A stretch of 12,937 bases of DNA from CAYGEY01 sp964349065 (GCA_964349065.1 CAYGEY010000025.1:1-12937), one strand, 5' to 3'; counted from the stretch's first letter, positions 6,477-12,529 are shown. Notes: generated by a model from the sequence alone, not told the origin. Program-made: numbers and translations.

Positions 6477-7448
6477 CTACTGTGTTTTTTTCTTCTCGCT
6501 CGGCATAGCAACCTTTTGATCACCACCCTCACTCTTTCCCAAGAGTAGAGCAACATTCTCAAAGTCTCCCTGCGCAAGAGAAAAACTGATTTTATCCTTT
6601 TCATTCATAATCCCTGAATATTTCCGCCAACATGCTTCAAGCAAATTTACAGTGAATATTTCATCACTTCGCAAAAAATATTCGGAGATATTGCCCAACT
6701 CGGCTTTTTCAAGCCATTCGGTATCCGGCAGTATTTTATCGTAATACTCGGGAGTATTATACTCTTCTTCGTGATGTGCCGCGTACTTTAGTAATACTGG
6801 CAATGCATAGAATGTATACTCCTCCTCCAATAGTAAGGCTTCAATCAATGGTAGAGCGGTATCGTAAAATCGCCCATATTGGTCGTATAGATTAAGCACA
6901 ATGATCTTCTCATCCATGCTGCCATGTACAATCAAATACTCCATCCGTTGCTCAAAAGTCGCAAATGAACAACGAAAGAAATTTGCCAGATCATAGGCAT
7001 AATAATAAATCATAAAAATATCCTCAAGATCATTCTCATGAGGAAATGAGCCATCTTCCTGCCTTTGATTCCAGATTTTTACCTCCATCTCCAACAGAAA
7101 CATAGAAACTTTTTCTACATAATCCTTTGGATAGATTTTTCCTTCTATTGGATGCAAAACGATCGGCAGAAATGTTTGAAGGGAAATAAAAGCCTCCCTT
7201 CCACCACTCACAAGAAAACTGTAACACAAATCTTCATGGATAAGATTCTTTTCAAGAGCTTGTAGCATTCCAGGAAAATGAATCATCTCCCGACCGTAGA
7301 CTTTGAAGTAATCATTGGCAATCGCTTGGATAATACCAACACGATTTTTCTTTGTGGTATCTGGCAAATGATCTAATAAAACCTGTAAGGATTTCATTTC
7401 CTTTAGAATTATAGAAGGGTATTTCTTGAGATTCTGTTGATCAACCAT
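6477..7448 (-). CDS. Array paralog 4 (subfamily A), helical protein of unknown function, 323 aa
   Basis: Start ATG at 7448 lies 11 bases after AAAGGA of the shared leader. Motifs: YFKVYGREMIH (48-57), SGGREAFISL (81-90), a D-L-E-D-I-F element (140-145), ANFFRCSFATFEQRMEYL (155-172), YALPVLLKYA (214-223), EEYNTPEYYDKILP (228-241) and GNISEYFL (252-259). It is closest to paralog 1; both also share SLQ/YLQVLL at the N-terminus (near 20) and the C-terminal GDFE element (294-297). The tail is Lys-rich (EKKKTQ). No signal peptide, membrane segment or enzyme motif. Being the best conserved of the four in the GGREAFI and TPEYYDKILP motifs, it is a good query for database searches. Function unknown. 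Confidence 0.8.
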   Translation of the reverse strand: MVDQQNLKKYPSIILKEMKSLQVLLDHLPDTTKKNRVGIIQAIANDYFKVYGREMIHFPGMLQALEKNLIHEDLCYSFLVSGGREAFISLQTFLPIVLHPIEGKIYPKDYVEKVSMFLLEMEVKIWNQRQEDGSFPHENDLEDIFMIYYYAYDLANFFRCSFATFEQRMEYLIVHGSMDEKIIVLNLYDQYGRFYDTALPLIEALLLEEEYTFYALPVLLKYAAHHEEEYNTPEYYDKILPDTEWLEKAELGNISEYFLRSDEIFTVNLLEACWRKYSGIMNEKDKISFSLAQGDFENVALLLGKSEGGDQKVAMPSEKKKTQ

Positions 7449-7490
7449 GATTCTTATATCCTTTATTTTTCTTTTATTATTTGAGCATAG

Positions 7491-7516
7491 ATTATGTATT
7501 TAACAATAGATAGCAA
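7491..7516 (-). promoter_or_regulatory. Promoter of array paralog 4, 14-base-spacer type
   Basis: Minus-strand TTGCTA (7516-7511), 14 bases, CATAAT (7496-7491), then CTATGCTCAAAT, an A-rich run and AAAGGA. The layout and leader match the other large paralogs. Confidence 0.6.
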
Positions 7517-7692
7517 GGTTTTATTTACCTAGCATAGGCAGTATGATAATAAACAAAACATATAATAGCAATGTATTGAGCTTTTGTAGTATTTAATCCA
7601 TTTTCAAAATAAATCTTGAAATATTATCAGATTCAATGTACACTTCACTTACAATTTCCTTCGGGACGTCACCCACGTATTCAGTGGGAGAG

Positions 7693-7726
7693 AAAAGACT
7701 CAGAACAGCAATGTTTTGAGTCTTTT
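7693..7726 (-). terminator. Intrinsic terminator embedded in the end of the PemK-like gene
   Basis: AAAAGACTCA (7693-7702) and TGAGTCTTTT (7717-7726) are perfect 10-base arms. Inner pairs G7703-T7716 through A7707-T7712 extend the stem to 15 bp around a 4-base loop. On the minus strand the stem ends in TTTTCTC. The PemK-like stop codon TGA (7702-7700) lies inside the 3' arm, so the last codons of the gene double as terminator. Confidence 0.7.
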
Positions 7727-8125
7727 TGTAATCTCTGCAAATTCAACTCTATCAACTTTTCCAATTCTATTGATAAATCTCCTAGTATCTAAAACCCTAG
7801 CTTGTGATAGTATAACGTACGACTCTCCCAAATAATAATTATGTTTTTTATCAAAGTAAGCGTTTTGCAATTTATAATAAAATAAATTATCCGTCTTACC
7901 CTGACTAGTTAAAGCAACTGTAAAATACATATTTCCAACTTTTTTTACAACTAAAACTGGTCTTCTAAATCCATATTTTCCATTCTCTTCATAACCTATA
8001 TTCTGTCCCATTTTCAAATACCAAATTTCTCTTTGTCTTATAAGATAGTCCAACTTACCTACATCACATAATTTCTGCTTCTCAATATTCCAAAGGTCAA
8101 AACGCTTCTTATCCTCCTCATTCAT
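7700..8125 (-). CDS. PemK/MazF-like toxin without adjacent antitoxin, 141 aa
   Basis: The protein carries the PemK/MazF pattern in the form often seen in candidate-phyla bacteria: REIWYLKMGQNIG (31-43, the G/R-E-I-W strand), FRRPVLVVKKV (53-63) with the conserved Arg-Pro, a VALTSQGK element (70-77) with the conserved Thr, and SYVILSQARVLDTRRF (103-118), corresponding to the S-x-V-x-x-D-Q-I-R-x-I-D segment. ATG 8125 is chosen; an upstream in-frame ATG at 8164 would add 13 hydrophobic residues unlike the family. The family cleaves RNA. Unlike the 4982-5353 toxin, no antitoxin-sized gene precedes it: upstream lies the recA region, downstream a 250-base gap. It may be an orphan toxin, be controlled by a distant antitoxin, or have another RNA-related role. 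An intrinsic terminator overlaps its end. No clear promoter seen. Confidence 0.75.
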   Translation of the reverse strand: MNEEDKKRFDLWNIEKQKLCDVGKLDYLIRQREIWYLKMGQNIGYEENGKYGFRRPVLVVKKVGNMYFTVALTSQGKTDNLFYYKLQNAYFDKKHNYYLGESYVILSQARVLDTRRFINRIGKVDRVEFAEITKRLKTLLF

Positions 8126-8207
8126 AGATAAAAAATAACAAAGTAATACTCTATGTATCACCAAAAAAATTTCCTGCCCAGACCCAAAGGTAGTCGCTTG
8201 CTGTTAA

Positions 8208-8220
8208 ACTATTACAACAA
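8208..8220 (-). repeat. 13-base element, inverted with respect to the recA-proximal copy
   Basis: On the minus strand this reads TTGTTGTAATAGT, identical to plus-strand 4608-4620 and 12/13 identical to plus-strand 8315-8327. With the latter it forms a widely spaced inverted pair enclosing the recA regulatory region. Confidence 0.55.
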
Positions 8221-8237
8221 TCAAACCGACCCACATC

Positions 8238-8360
8238 CCCATACAACAATTTCGCGCAATTTTTCCACGCCCCAAATGTTCACTTGCATGGTGAACACAT
8301 CCCGCGATATGCTCTTGTTGTAAAAGTTCACCAACACAATAGAAAACAAATCCTTGGAAA
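8238..8360. repeat. Duplicated divergent promoter module, copy B (recA upstream)
   Basis: Counterpart of 4531-4653. The left 15 bases are identical and the right block 8314-8360 matches 41/47. On the minus strand 8238-8258 still resembles a paralog promoter (TTGCGC, 14 bases, GGGATG) but has lost the -10 consensus. The diverged middle contains the GTTCAC dyad, which copy A lacks. Confidence 0.75.
8277..8331. promoter_or_regulatory. Candidate recA operator: three GTTCAC half-sites
   Basis: TGTTCAC (8277-8283) and GTGAACA (8291-8297) form a perfect 7-base dyad around 7 bases. A third half-site GTTCACC lies at 8326-8332, matching in inverted sense GGTGAAC at 8290-8296. They cover the area where a recA promoter is expected. 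LexA-type regulation of recA is widespread, but this motif is neither the classic CTGT-N8-ACAG nor GAAC-N4-GTTC box, so the regulator is unknown. Confidence 0.5.
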
Positions 8361-8380
8361 CAAATTACTACTCATATACA
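8354..8380 (+). promoter_or_regulatory. Possible recA promoter
   Basis: TTGGAA (8354-8359), 15 bases, TATACA (8375-8380) would start transcription near 8387. An alternative is TTGTTG (8315-8320), 17 bases, AATAGA (8338-8343). Both lie in or next to the conserved repeat block. No SD site precedes ATG 8409. Confidence 0.35.
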
Positions 8381-8408
8381 CTCACTCTAGTTTTATAACC
8401 TTTATCCT

Positions 8409-9536
8409 ATGGCAACACAAATTAGTTCTGAAAAGAAAAAAGCTGTAGAAAACGCCCTCTCCATGATTGAAAAACAATTCGGGAAGGGAAGTATCATGCG
8501 CTTGGGTCAGTCACAGCACATGCATATCGAGACGTTGTCGACATCTTCCATTTCACTTGATATCGCACTCGGCGGGGGAATCCCAAAGGGTCGTATCATT
8601 GAGATTTACGGTCCGGAATCTTCAGGGAAGACAACACTTTGTCTCAACCTCATCGCTGAGTCCCAGAAAGGTGGAGGTCAAGCCGCATTCATCGATGCAG
8701 AACATGCCTTTGATCCACTCCTTGCTGAGAAGATCGGTGTGGATACAGCCAATCTCTTGATTTCTCAACCTGACTCTGGAGAACAGGCATTGGAAATAGT
8801 CGAAACATTGGTCCGAAGCGGAGCAATCGACCTTGTCATTGTTGACTCTGTTGCAGCACTCACGCCACGAGCCGAGCTTGAAGGAGACATGGGTGATTCA
8901 CACATGGGTCTTCATGCAAGACTGATGTCACAGGCCCTCAGAAAGTTAACAGCAATTGTTTCTAAAACCGGTACAACCGTTGTCTTCATTAACCAAATCC
9001 GAATGAAGATCGGAGTTATGTTTGGTAATCCTGAGACTACTACAGGTGGAAACGCATTAAAATTCTATTCATCTGTCCGTATCGAAGTACGAAAGAAAGC
9101 CGCCATCGAAAAGGGAACCGGAGATGATAAATCATCTATCGGTATCCGCGTTCGGGCAAAGATCGTGAAGAACAAAGTCTCACCGCCATTCCAAACGGCA
9201 GAGTTTGATCTCATGTTCGGCGATCAAGGCGGGATCTCAAAGGAAGGAGATATTTTAGACACGGGTACAACCCTCGAAATCATTCATAAATCCGGAGCAT
9301 TCTACTCATACGGAGATACTAAGCTCGGACAGGGACGGGAAAATGCAAAAGACTTCCTCATCGCCAATCCAAAAATTTGTGATGAAATAGAAAAGAAGAT
9401 CCGAGCAATCGCATTCTCACCAAAAGACGGTGTGAAAAAAGTACCATCACCTCAAGAATCTGAAGATATGGAGATGGAAGATGATATGTTAGAGGAGGAA
9501 ACTATACTTCCAACAGAAGCGATCAGTGAAAAATAG
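8409..9536 (+). CDS. recA: Recombinase RecA, 375 aa
   Basis: RecA forms ATP-dependent filaments on single-stranded DNA, carries out homologous pairing and strand exchange, and triggers LexA self-cleavage where a LexA exists. Visible elements: Walker A GPESSGKTT (68-76), AFIDAEHAFDP with the catalytic Glu at about 98, Walker B LVIVDSVAAL (142-151), the L1/L2 region with FINQIRMKIGVMFGNPETT (193-211) and the DNA-binding GGNALKFYSSVR segment, KNKVSPPF (254-261), and an acidic C-terminal tail (MEMEDDMLEEE). Length is slightly above the usual ~350 because of the tail. The start matches the family N-terminus. It overlaps recX by 11 bases. Base composition is clearly richer in G+C than the array to its left, as expected of a core gene next to an accessory block. 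Upstream is a candidate operator with three GTTCAC half-sites. Confidence 0.98.
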   Translation: MATQISSEKKKAVENALSMIEKQFGKGSIMRLGQSQHMHIETLSTSSISLDIALGGGIPKGRIIEIYGPESSGKTTLCLNLIAESQKGGGQAAFIDAEHAFDPLLAEKIGVDTANLLISQPDSGEQALEIVETLVRSGAIDLVIVDSVAALTPRAELEGDMGDSHMGLHARLMSQALRKLTAIVSKTGTTVVFINQIRMKIGVMFGNPETTTGGNALKFYSSVRIEVRKKAAIEKGTGDDKSSIGIRVRAKIVKNKVSPPFQTAEFDLMFGDQGGISKEGDILDTGTTLEIIHKSGAFYSYGDTKLGQGRENAKDFLIANPKICDEIEKKIRAIAFSPKDGVKKVPSPQESEDMEMEDDMLEEETILPTEAISEK

Positions 9537-9987
9537 TCCTAATTGTTTCGCAAAAGCAGTCGATCTATTAGCTCGAAGGTCACACGGAACCTCCGAGCTA
9601 ATAGAAAAACTCAAAAAGTTTTATAGTGAGGAAGAAATAACCCCAACCATCGAGAGACTTAAAGAGCTTGATTTTTTAAATGATCAAAAATATGCAGAGG
9701 AATATGTCCGAAACAGAATAGTTTATAAAAAAAAGGGGATATTCATGATCAAAAACGAGCTCCTCAAAAAACGCATACCGCGAGATATTATCCAAGCCGC
9801 CTGCGCAGACAGGGAAGATGAAGAGAAAATCTCCGCCACAGAATTCCTGACAAAAAAACTCGAATCTTTAATAAGAAAAACAGAGGATAAACAAAAAATA
9901 AAACTCTCCCTCATGCGCTCCGGACTTTCCCGAGGATTTGCTTCACAACTTGTCCAAGAAATAGTACAGTCTCTCATGAAACAATAG
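9526..9987 (+). CDS. recX: RecA regulatory protein RecX, 153 aa
   Basis: RecX binds RecA filaments and limits their growth and activity. The sequence shows the three tandem three-helix repeats typical of the family: AVDLLARRSHGTSELIEKL (11-29) followed by IERLKELDFLNDQKYAEEYV (41-60), then GIFMIKNELLKKRIPRDII (75-93), and finally KIKLSLMRSGLSRGFASQLV (124-143). The length is typical. The start is GTG at 9526, inside the last codons of recA, with no SD site at a good distance, suggesting translational coupling. The next gene starts 13 bases after its stop. Confidence 0.93.
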   Translation: MKNSPNCFAKAVDLLARRSHGTSELIEKLKKFYSEEEITPTIERLKELDFLNDQKYAEEYVRNRIVYKKKGIFMIKNELLKKRIPRDIIQAACADREDEEKISATEFLTKKLESLIRKTEDKQKIKLSLMRSGLSRGFASQLVQEIVQSLMKQ

Positions 9988-10000
9988 TAGCCCTACCTCA

Positions 10001-10459
10001 ATGGATCATCCAAATAAACGCATACCGCCTTCGTATCAGCTCATCATCATTTGTGGGATAATTATCCTTTTTCTGCAACTCTATTCCCACGCTATTTCGA
10101 TGTTCAACGACAGCCAAACCAATTTGCAGGTAGACCGGTTTCTTGCCCATAACCAAAAACTCAAGAATGATATTAGGCATGATATTATTGATTCTGTTGT
10201 AGAAAACCTGCCGTCCGTGGAAGTGAGGAGAAATAAGATCGAGTCCGAGAAAGGGATTACGGTCCTTCCCGGAGAGAAGGTGTTCATCGTTCCTAACAGT
10301 GATAATCTCGCTCTGGAGAACAATCCTACTGCAAAGGAAGATGCAGTCTTTAAAGAAAAAGTTCCAAGCGGGATGAAAACACCAAAGGAAATTGAGAATG
10401 AGATGAAGAAGAGACCGGTGATTGATCAGTGGAAGTGGTTTATTTTTCATATTTCATAG
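10001..10459 (+). CDS. DivIC/FtsB/FtsL-like membrane protein, 152 aa
   Basis: A bitopic membrane protein: short N-terminus with basic residues (PNKRIPPS), one membrane segment (about 12-31), then a helical stretch (38-70, DRFLAHNQKLKNDIRHDII) suited to a coiled coil, a small folded part with VEVRRNKIESEKGITVLPGE (73-92) and a conserved C-terminal DQWKWF (142-147). The topology and PGE element fit septum formation initiator proteins, which link early and late cell-division proteins; the resemblance is general, and the part after residue 100 is not typical. The inferred location is the membrane with the C-terminus outside. It starts 13 bases after recX and ends 12 bases before the kinase gene, so it is probably in the recA operon. 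A second copy lies at 12592-12937, about 69% identical over the visible part. Confidence 0.65.
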   Translation: MDHPNKRIPPSYQLIIICGIIILFLQLYSHAISMFNDSQTNLQVDRFLAHNQKLKNDIRHDIIDSVVENLPSVEVRRNKIESEKGITVLPGEKVFIVPNSDNLALENNPTAKEDAVFKEKVPSGMKTPKEIENEMKKRPVIDQWKWFIFHIS

Positions 10460-10471
10460 AAAAGTTCAGAT

Positions 10472-11017
10472 ATGAGAAATGTCATGCTTATTGGTATGTT
10501 AGGCAATCCCGGATCAGGAAAAACATATATTGCACAAAAAATATGTGAATACTCAAAATCCCAAGGAAATGATTCTCCTATATTTGTACATCTTAACAGT
10601 GATTTCTTTCGTCATACACTTTTTGAAGATGCACAGCATTCGTTGGATGAAAATATTGTCATTTTTCAAGCTATGAATGTTGCCACAGAAGCGCTACTGG
10701 AGCAGGGAATGAGCGTTATCTTTGATGCAAATAGCAATAAGTTGATACATAGAATGGGATTTTATGAATTAGCAAAAAAGCATAATGCTGAGTATCTAAC
10801 ACTCTATGTTAAAGATAATATTTCAAATAGTTTAGAAAGAAACGAAAGAAGAAAAGATAATACATCGAAACATTTTAATTATGCTCCGGAACATGCAGTG
10901 CATCACTTATCAAAGGAGCAGGAATTGCCGACAGAGGATTGGGAGGAGACAGTGGTGATTGATAGAACACAGGAAAGGGAAGTTGATATTGAAAAGATAT
11001 TCCGAATGATTATGTGA
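10472..11017 (+). CDS. P-loop kinase resembling polynucleotide kinase / zeta-toxin ATPases, 181 aa
   Basis: Walker A is GNPGSGKT (11-18). A second nucleotide-kinase-like element VIFDANSNKLIHR (about 82-94) corresponds to the D-A-T/N-N-x(5)-R motif of T4-Pnkp-like and related AAA_33 kinases. A R-N-E-R-R lid element occurs near 125-130. These proteins phosphorylate small molecules, nucleic-acid ends or (zeta toxins) sugar nucleotides; the substrate here cannot be told. ATG 10472 is 12 bases after the preceding stop; M5 is an alternative start. It is more AT-rich than recA and recX, so it may be a later addition to the operon. Its TGA stop overlaps the end of the convergent DUF2000 gene by 8 bases, with no terminator in between. 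Confidence 0.75.
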   Translation: MRNVMLIGMLGNPGSGKTYIAQKICEYSKSQGNDSPIFVHLNSDFFRHTLFEDAQHSLDENIVIFQAMNVATEALLEQGMSVIFDANSNKLIHRMGFYELAKKHNAEYLTLYVKDNISNSLERNERRKDNTSKHFNYAPEHAVHHLSKEQELPTEDWEETVVIDRTQEREVDIEKIFRMIM

Positions 11018-11441
11018 ACAACGAAAACTTTCCCGTAAAATCTTTCAACTCATCTGTATCACCAAACATCGTTATACAAAAATATTCCAAATCTTCTTCC
11101 TTAGTATGACCTGTATTTTCTTGTTGCTGGGCAGATGTACCAATAGTCATGGTACTAGTAAAGTCACTAAAAGGAATTCCCCTCTCAATAGCTAATTTTC
11201 TAACAGTACGAATTTGATTTGAGTTATCAGCTTTCAATATAATAAAGCCAAAGTGTGAAATATTTGGATGTATTCCATCATCTGCATCTCTATATTGCAA
11301 AAAACACATGGAATCCTTATTTTCTATGCTAGCAACAAGCCCTGCGGTAGTGTGACCAAGAGCATTCATCAACCTACCAACTTCCACTTTTTTATTCAGG
11401 ATTGCTACGAACCGTTTAGACTTCTCACCTGGTAATTCCAT
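11010..11441 (-). CDS. DUF2000 family protein (peptidyl-tRNA hydrolase 2-like fold), 143 aa
   Basis: RFVAILNKKVEVGRLMNALG (10-29) followed by H-T-T-A-G-L is characteristic of DUF2000, a family whose structure resembles peptidyl-tRNA hydrolase type 2 but whose reaction is unknown. The later part holds IRTVRKLAIERGIPFSDFT (77-95) and DTDELKDFTGKFSLF (128-142), which fit the family's C-terminal helix and strand. Full length for the family. It is convergent with the kinase gene (8-base overlap of ends) and divergent from the 11526-11882 gene, with an 84-base AT-rich intergenic region. No SD site is evident. Confidence 0.8.
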   Translation of the reverse strand: MELPGEKSKRFVAILNKKVEVGRLMNALGHTTAGLVASIENKDSMCFLQYRDADDGIHPNISHFGFIILKADNSNQIRTVRKLAIERGIPFSDFTSTMTIGTSAQQQENTGHTKEEDLEYFCITMFGDTDELKDFTGKFSLFT

Positions 11442-11467
11442 ACAAATATTTAATGATTCATTTAGAG

Positions 11468-11496
11468 TTTACATATACTTTTTTAAAATATAAGAT
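11468..11496 (+). promoter_or_regulatory. Possible promoter of the 11526-11882 gene
   Basis: TTTACA (11468-11473) is followed after 17 bases by TAAGAT (11491-11496), or after 15 bases by TATAAG. The region is strongly AT-rich, so chance matches are likely. Confidence 0.35.
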
Positions 11497-11525
11497 TTTT
11501 TTACTGTAAATAATAAAAAGGTATC

Positions 11526-11882
11526 ATGAAAAACTTAGCACCAAACATTACAAGAAAGAGACTGCTTATTGAAGGATTCTTCAATACAGAAGTTGATTCT
11601 GAGTTCATTAAAAAATATTTCACACATATAACTCGAGAACTGAAGTTAAGAATGTATGGGGAACCAATAATTTTTTCTCCAGGTGGAGAAGGAAGCAAAG
11701 AGAACCAGGGGTATGACGCATTTGTTCCTTTGATTGATTCAGGTATCAGTATCTACATTTGGTCAAGCTCAAAATTCTTCTCAGGGATATTTTATACATG
11801 TAAGGATTTTGATGTTGAGAAAGCAATTGAAGAGACAAAAAATGTCTTTAAAATGTTAGAGGTTGAAACTATGGAGTTTTAA
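11526..11882 (+). CDS. S-adenosylmethionine decarboxylase-fold protein (SpeD-like), 118 aa
   Basis: Small prokaryotic AdoMet decarboxylases cleave themselves to create a pyruvoyl group and provide decarboxylated AdoMet for spermidine. Here DSGISIYIW (71-79) stands where SpeD has E-S-H-x-x-I-H-T-W, and IFYTCKDFDVEKA (88-100) matches the I-F-T-C-x-D region. The spacing from the precursor Ser (S72) to the Cys (C92) is 20 residues, as between Ser63 and Cys83 of the Thermotoga enzyme. The residue corresponding to His68 is Tyr77 and Glu62 is replaced by Asp71. The serine is kept, so processing is possible, but substrate may differ: SpeD homologs that became ornithine or arginine decarboxylases are known. 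No other polyamine gene is in view. It starts with ATG 11526 (weak AAGG 5 bases upstream) and ends 19 bases before the convergent kinase gene. Confidence 0.7.
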   Translation: MKNLAPNITRKRLLIEGFFNTEVDSEFIKKYFTHITRELKLRMYGEPIIFSPGGEGSKENQGYDAFVPLIDSGISIYIWSSSKFFSGIFYTCKDFDVEKAIEETKNVFKMLEVETMEF

Positions 11883-11900
11883 TATGTTGCACTTGTACTT

Positions 11901-12401
11901 TCATAATTGACTCTTAATTTCATCTAATACTAATTGAATAGTAATGTTGCTGTTATCAATCCTTATCTCATTAGATAAAAGTTCTCTCTTCAATATAGCA
12001 TCATTAATTTCCAGTGCCTTCTGCCAATCTCTATACCCACTTGTCCTACCTTCATCTAAGACCCTTTCCTTTAAAAGATTTGAGTCTGAAGTAGTTAAGG
12101 TAAATATACAGTAGTCAACTGCAGAAAAATGTTTATCAATCTCAAAAATCCTTTTATCCTCCAGATCAGTAATAATAATATTTTTAAATCCATGTTTTAG
12201 GTAATTTTTTATAACCAGAACTAGATTCTCAAAAGCTATTCCTTCCTCCTCAACATAATCAATCTCTTGATTCTCTTTATATCGAAATTCGGGAATCCAT
12301 CCAAATTCAAAACAAGGACTTTTGAGCATTTTTTGCAACTTATGTGCAACAGTCGACTTTCCAATGCCTGGAGCTCCTGCGATAAATATTAGTTCTTTCA
12401 T
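11901..12401 (-). CDS. P-loop NTPase, probable small-molecule kinase, 166 aa
   Basis: An N-terminal ELIFIAGAPGIGKST (3-17) contains Walker A GAPGIGKST (9-17). A NIIITDLED segment (about 93-101) may serve as Walker B, and RVLDEGRTSGYRDWQ (about 113-127) looks like an Arg-containing lid. The length and layout are those of nucleoside/nucleotide-kinase-like AAA proteins; the substrate is unknown. It is not closely related to the 10472-11017 kinase. ATG 12401 is preferred because Walker A follows at the usual distance. It lies 51 bases after the tRNA on the same strand and could be read from the tRNA promoter, or from a weak TTGAAT-14-TAAGAT pair in that gap. Confidence 0.7.
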   Translation of the reverse strand: MKELIFIAGAPGIGKSTVAHKLQKMLKSPCFEFGWIPEFRYKENQEIDYVEEEGIAFENLVLVIKNYLKHGFKNIIITDLEDKRIFEIDKHFSAVDYCIFTLTTSDSNLLKERVLDEGRTSGYRDWQKALEINDAILKRELLSNEIRIDNSNITIQLVLDEIKSQL

Positions 12402-12420
12402 GAATTTTTTAGTAAATCTT

Positions 12421-12446
12421 AGAAATTGTACAAAGATTCAATTTCT
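12421..12446. other. 8-bp inverted repeat after the tRNA
   Basis: AGAAATTG (12421-12428) and CAATTTCT (12439-12446) are perfect arms around 10 bases, starting 6 bases after the tRNA CCA end. The stem is AT-rich and no T run follows on the minus strand, so a terminator is doubtful; it may help 3' processing or be chance. Confidence 0.35.
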
Positions 12447-12452
12447 ACTTTT

Positions 12453-12529
12453 TGGTGGCTGGAAGCAGAATCGAACTGCCGACCTCAGGGTTATGAATCC
12501 TGCGCTCTAACCATCTGAGCTACCCAGCC
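12453..12529 (-). tRNA. tRNA-Met (anticodon CAT), elongator type
   Basis: A complete cloverleaf of 77 bases with encoded CCA. The acceptor GGCTGGG pairs with TCCAGCC (last pair G-T). The D arm is GCTC/GAGC, the anticodon arm CAGGA-TTCATAA-CCCTG with anticodon at 12493-12495, the T arm GGCAG-TTCGATT-CTGCT, and the discriminator is A. Position 1 pairs with 72, so it is not the initiator. The anticodon stem has an A31-C39 mismatch next to the loop. The CAT anticodon could also be the tRNA-Ile2 precursor whose C34 becomes lysidine; overall similarity favours elongator Met. Confidence 0.95.

Noticed and set aside
7672..7688. CCCAC/GTGGG hairpin downstream of the PemK-like gene
   Set aside because: Only five base pairs around a 7-base loop, with no T run on either strand.
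9998..10450. Long minus-strand reading frame opposite the 10001-10459 gene
   Set aside because: The plus-strand protein has a paralog with conserved residues; the minus frame has no family pattern.
8409..11017. Possible use of UGA as a glycine codon, as in some candidate phyla
   Set aside because: Several genes end naturally at TGA with a correct family length, and recA glycines are all written with GGN codons.
12322..12510. Plus-strand reading frame across the tRNA
   Set aside because: It is the complement of a tRNA and of the end of the minus-strand kinase gene; no independent support.
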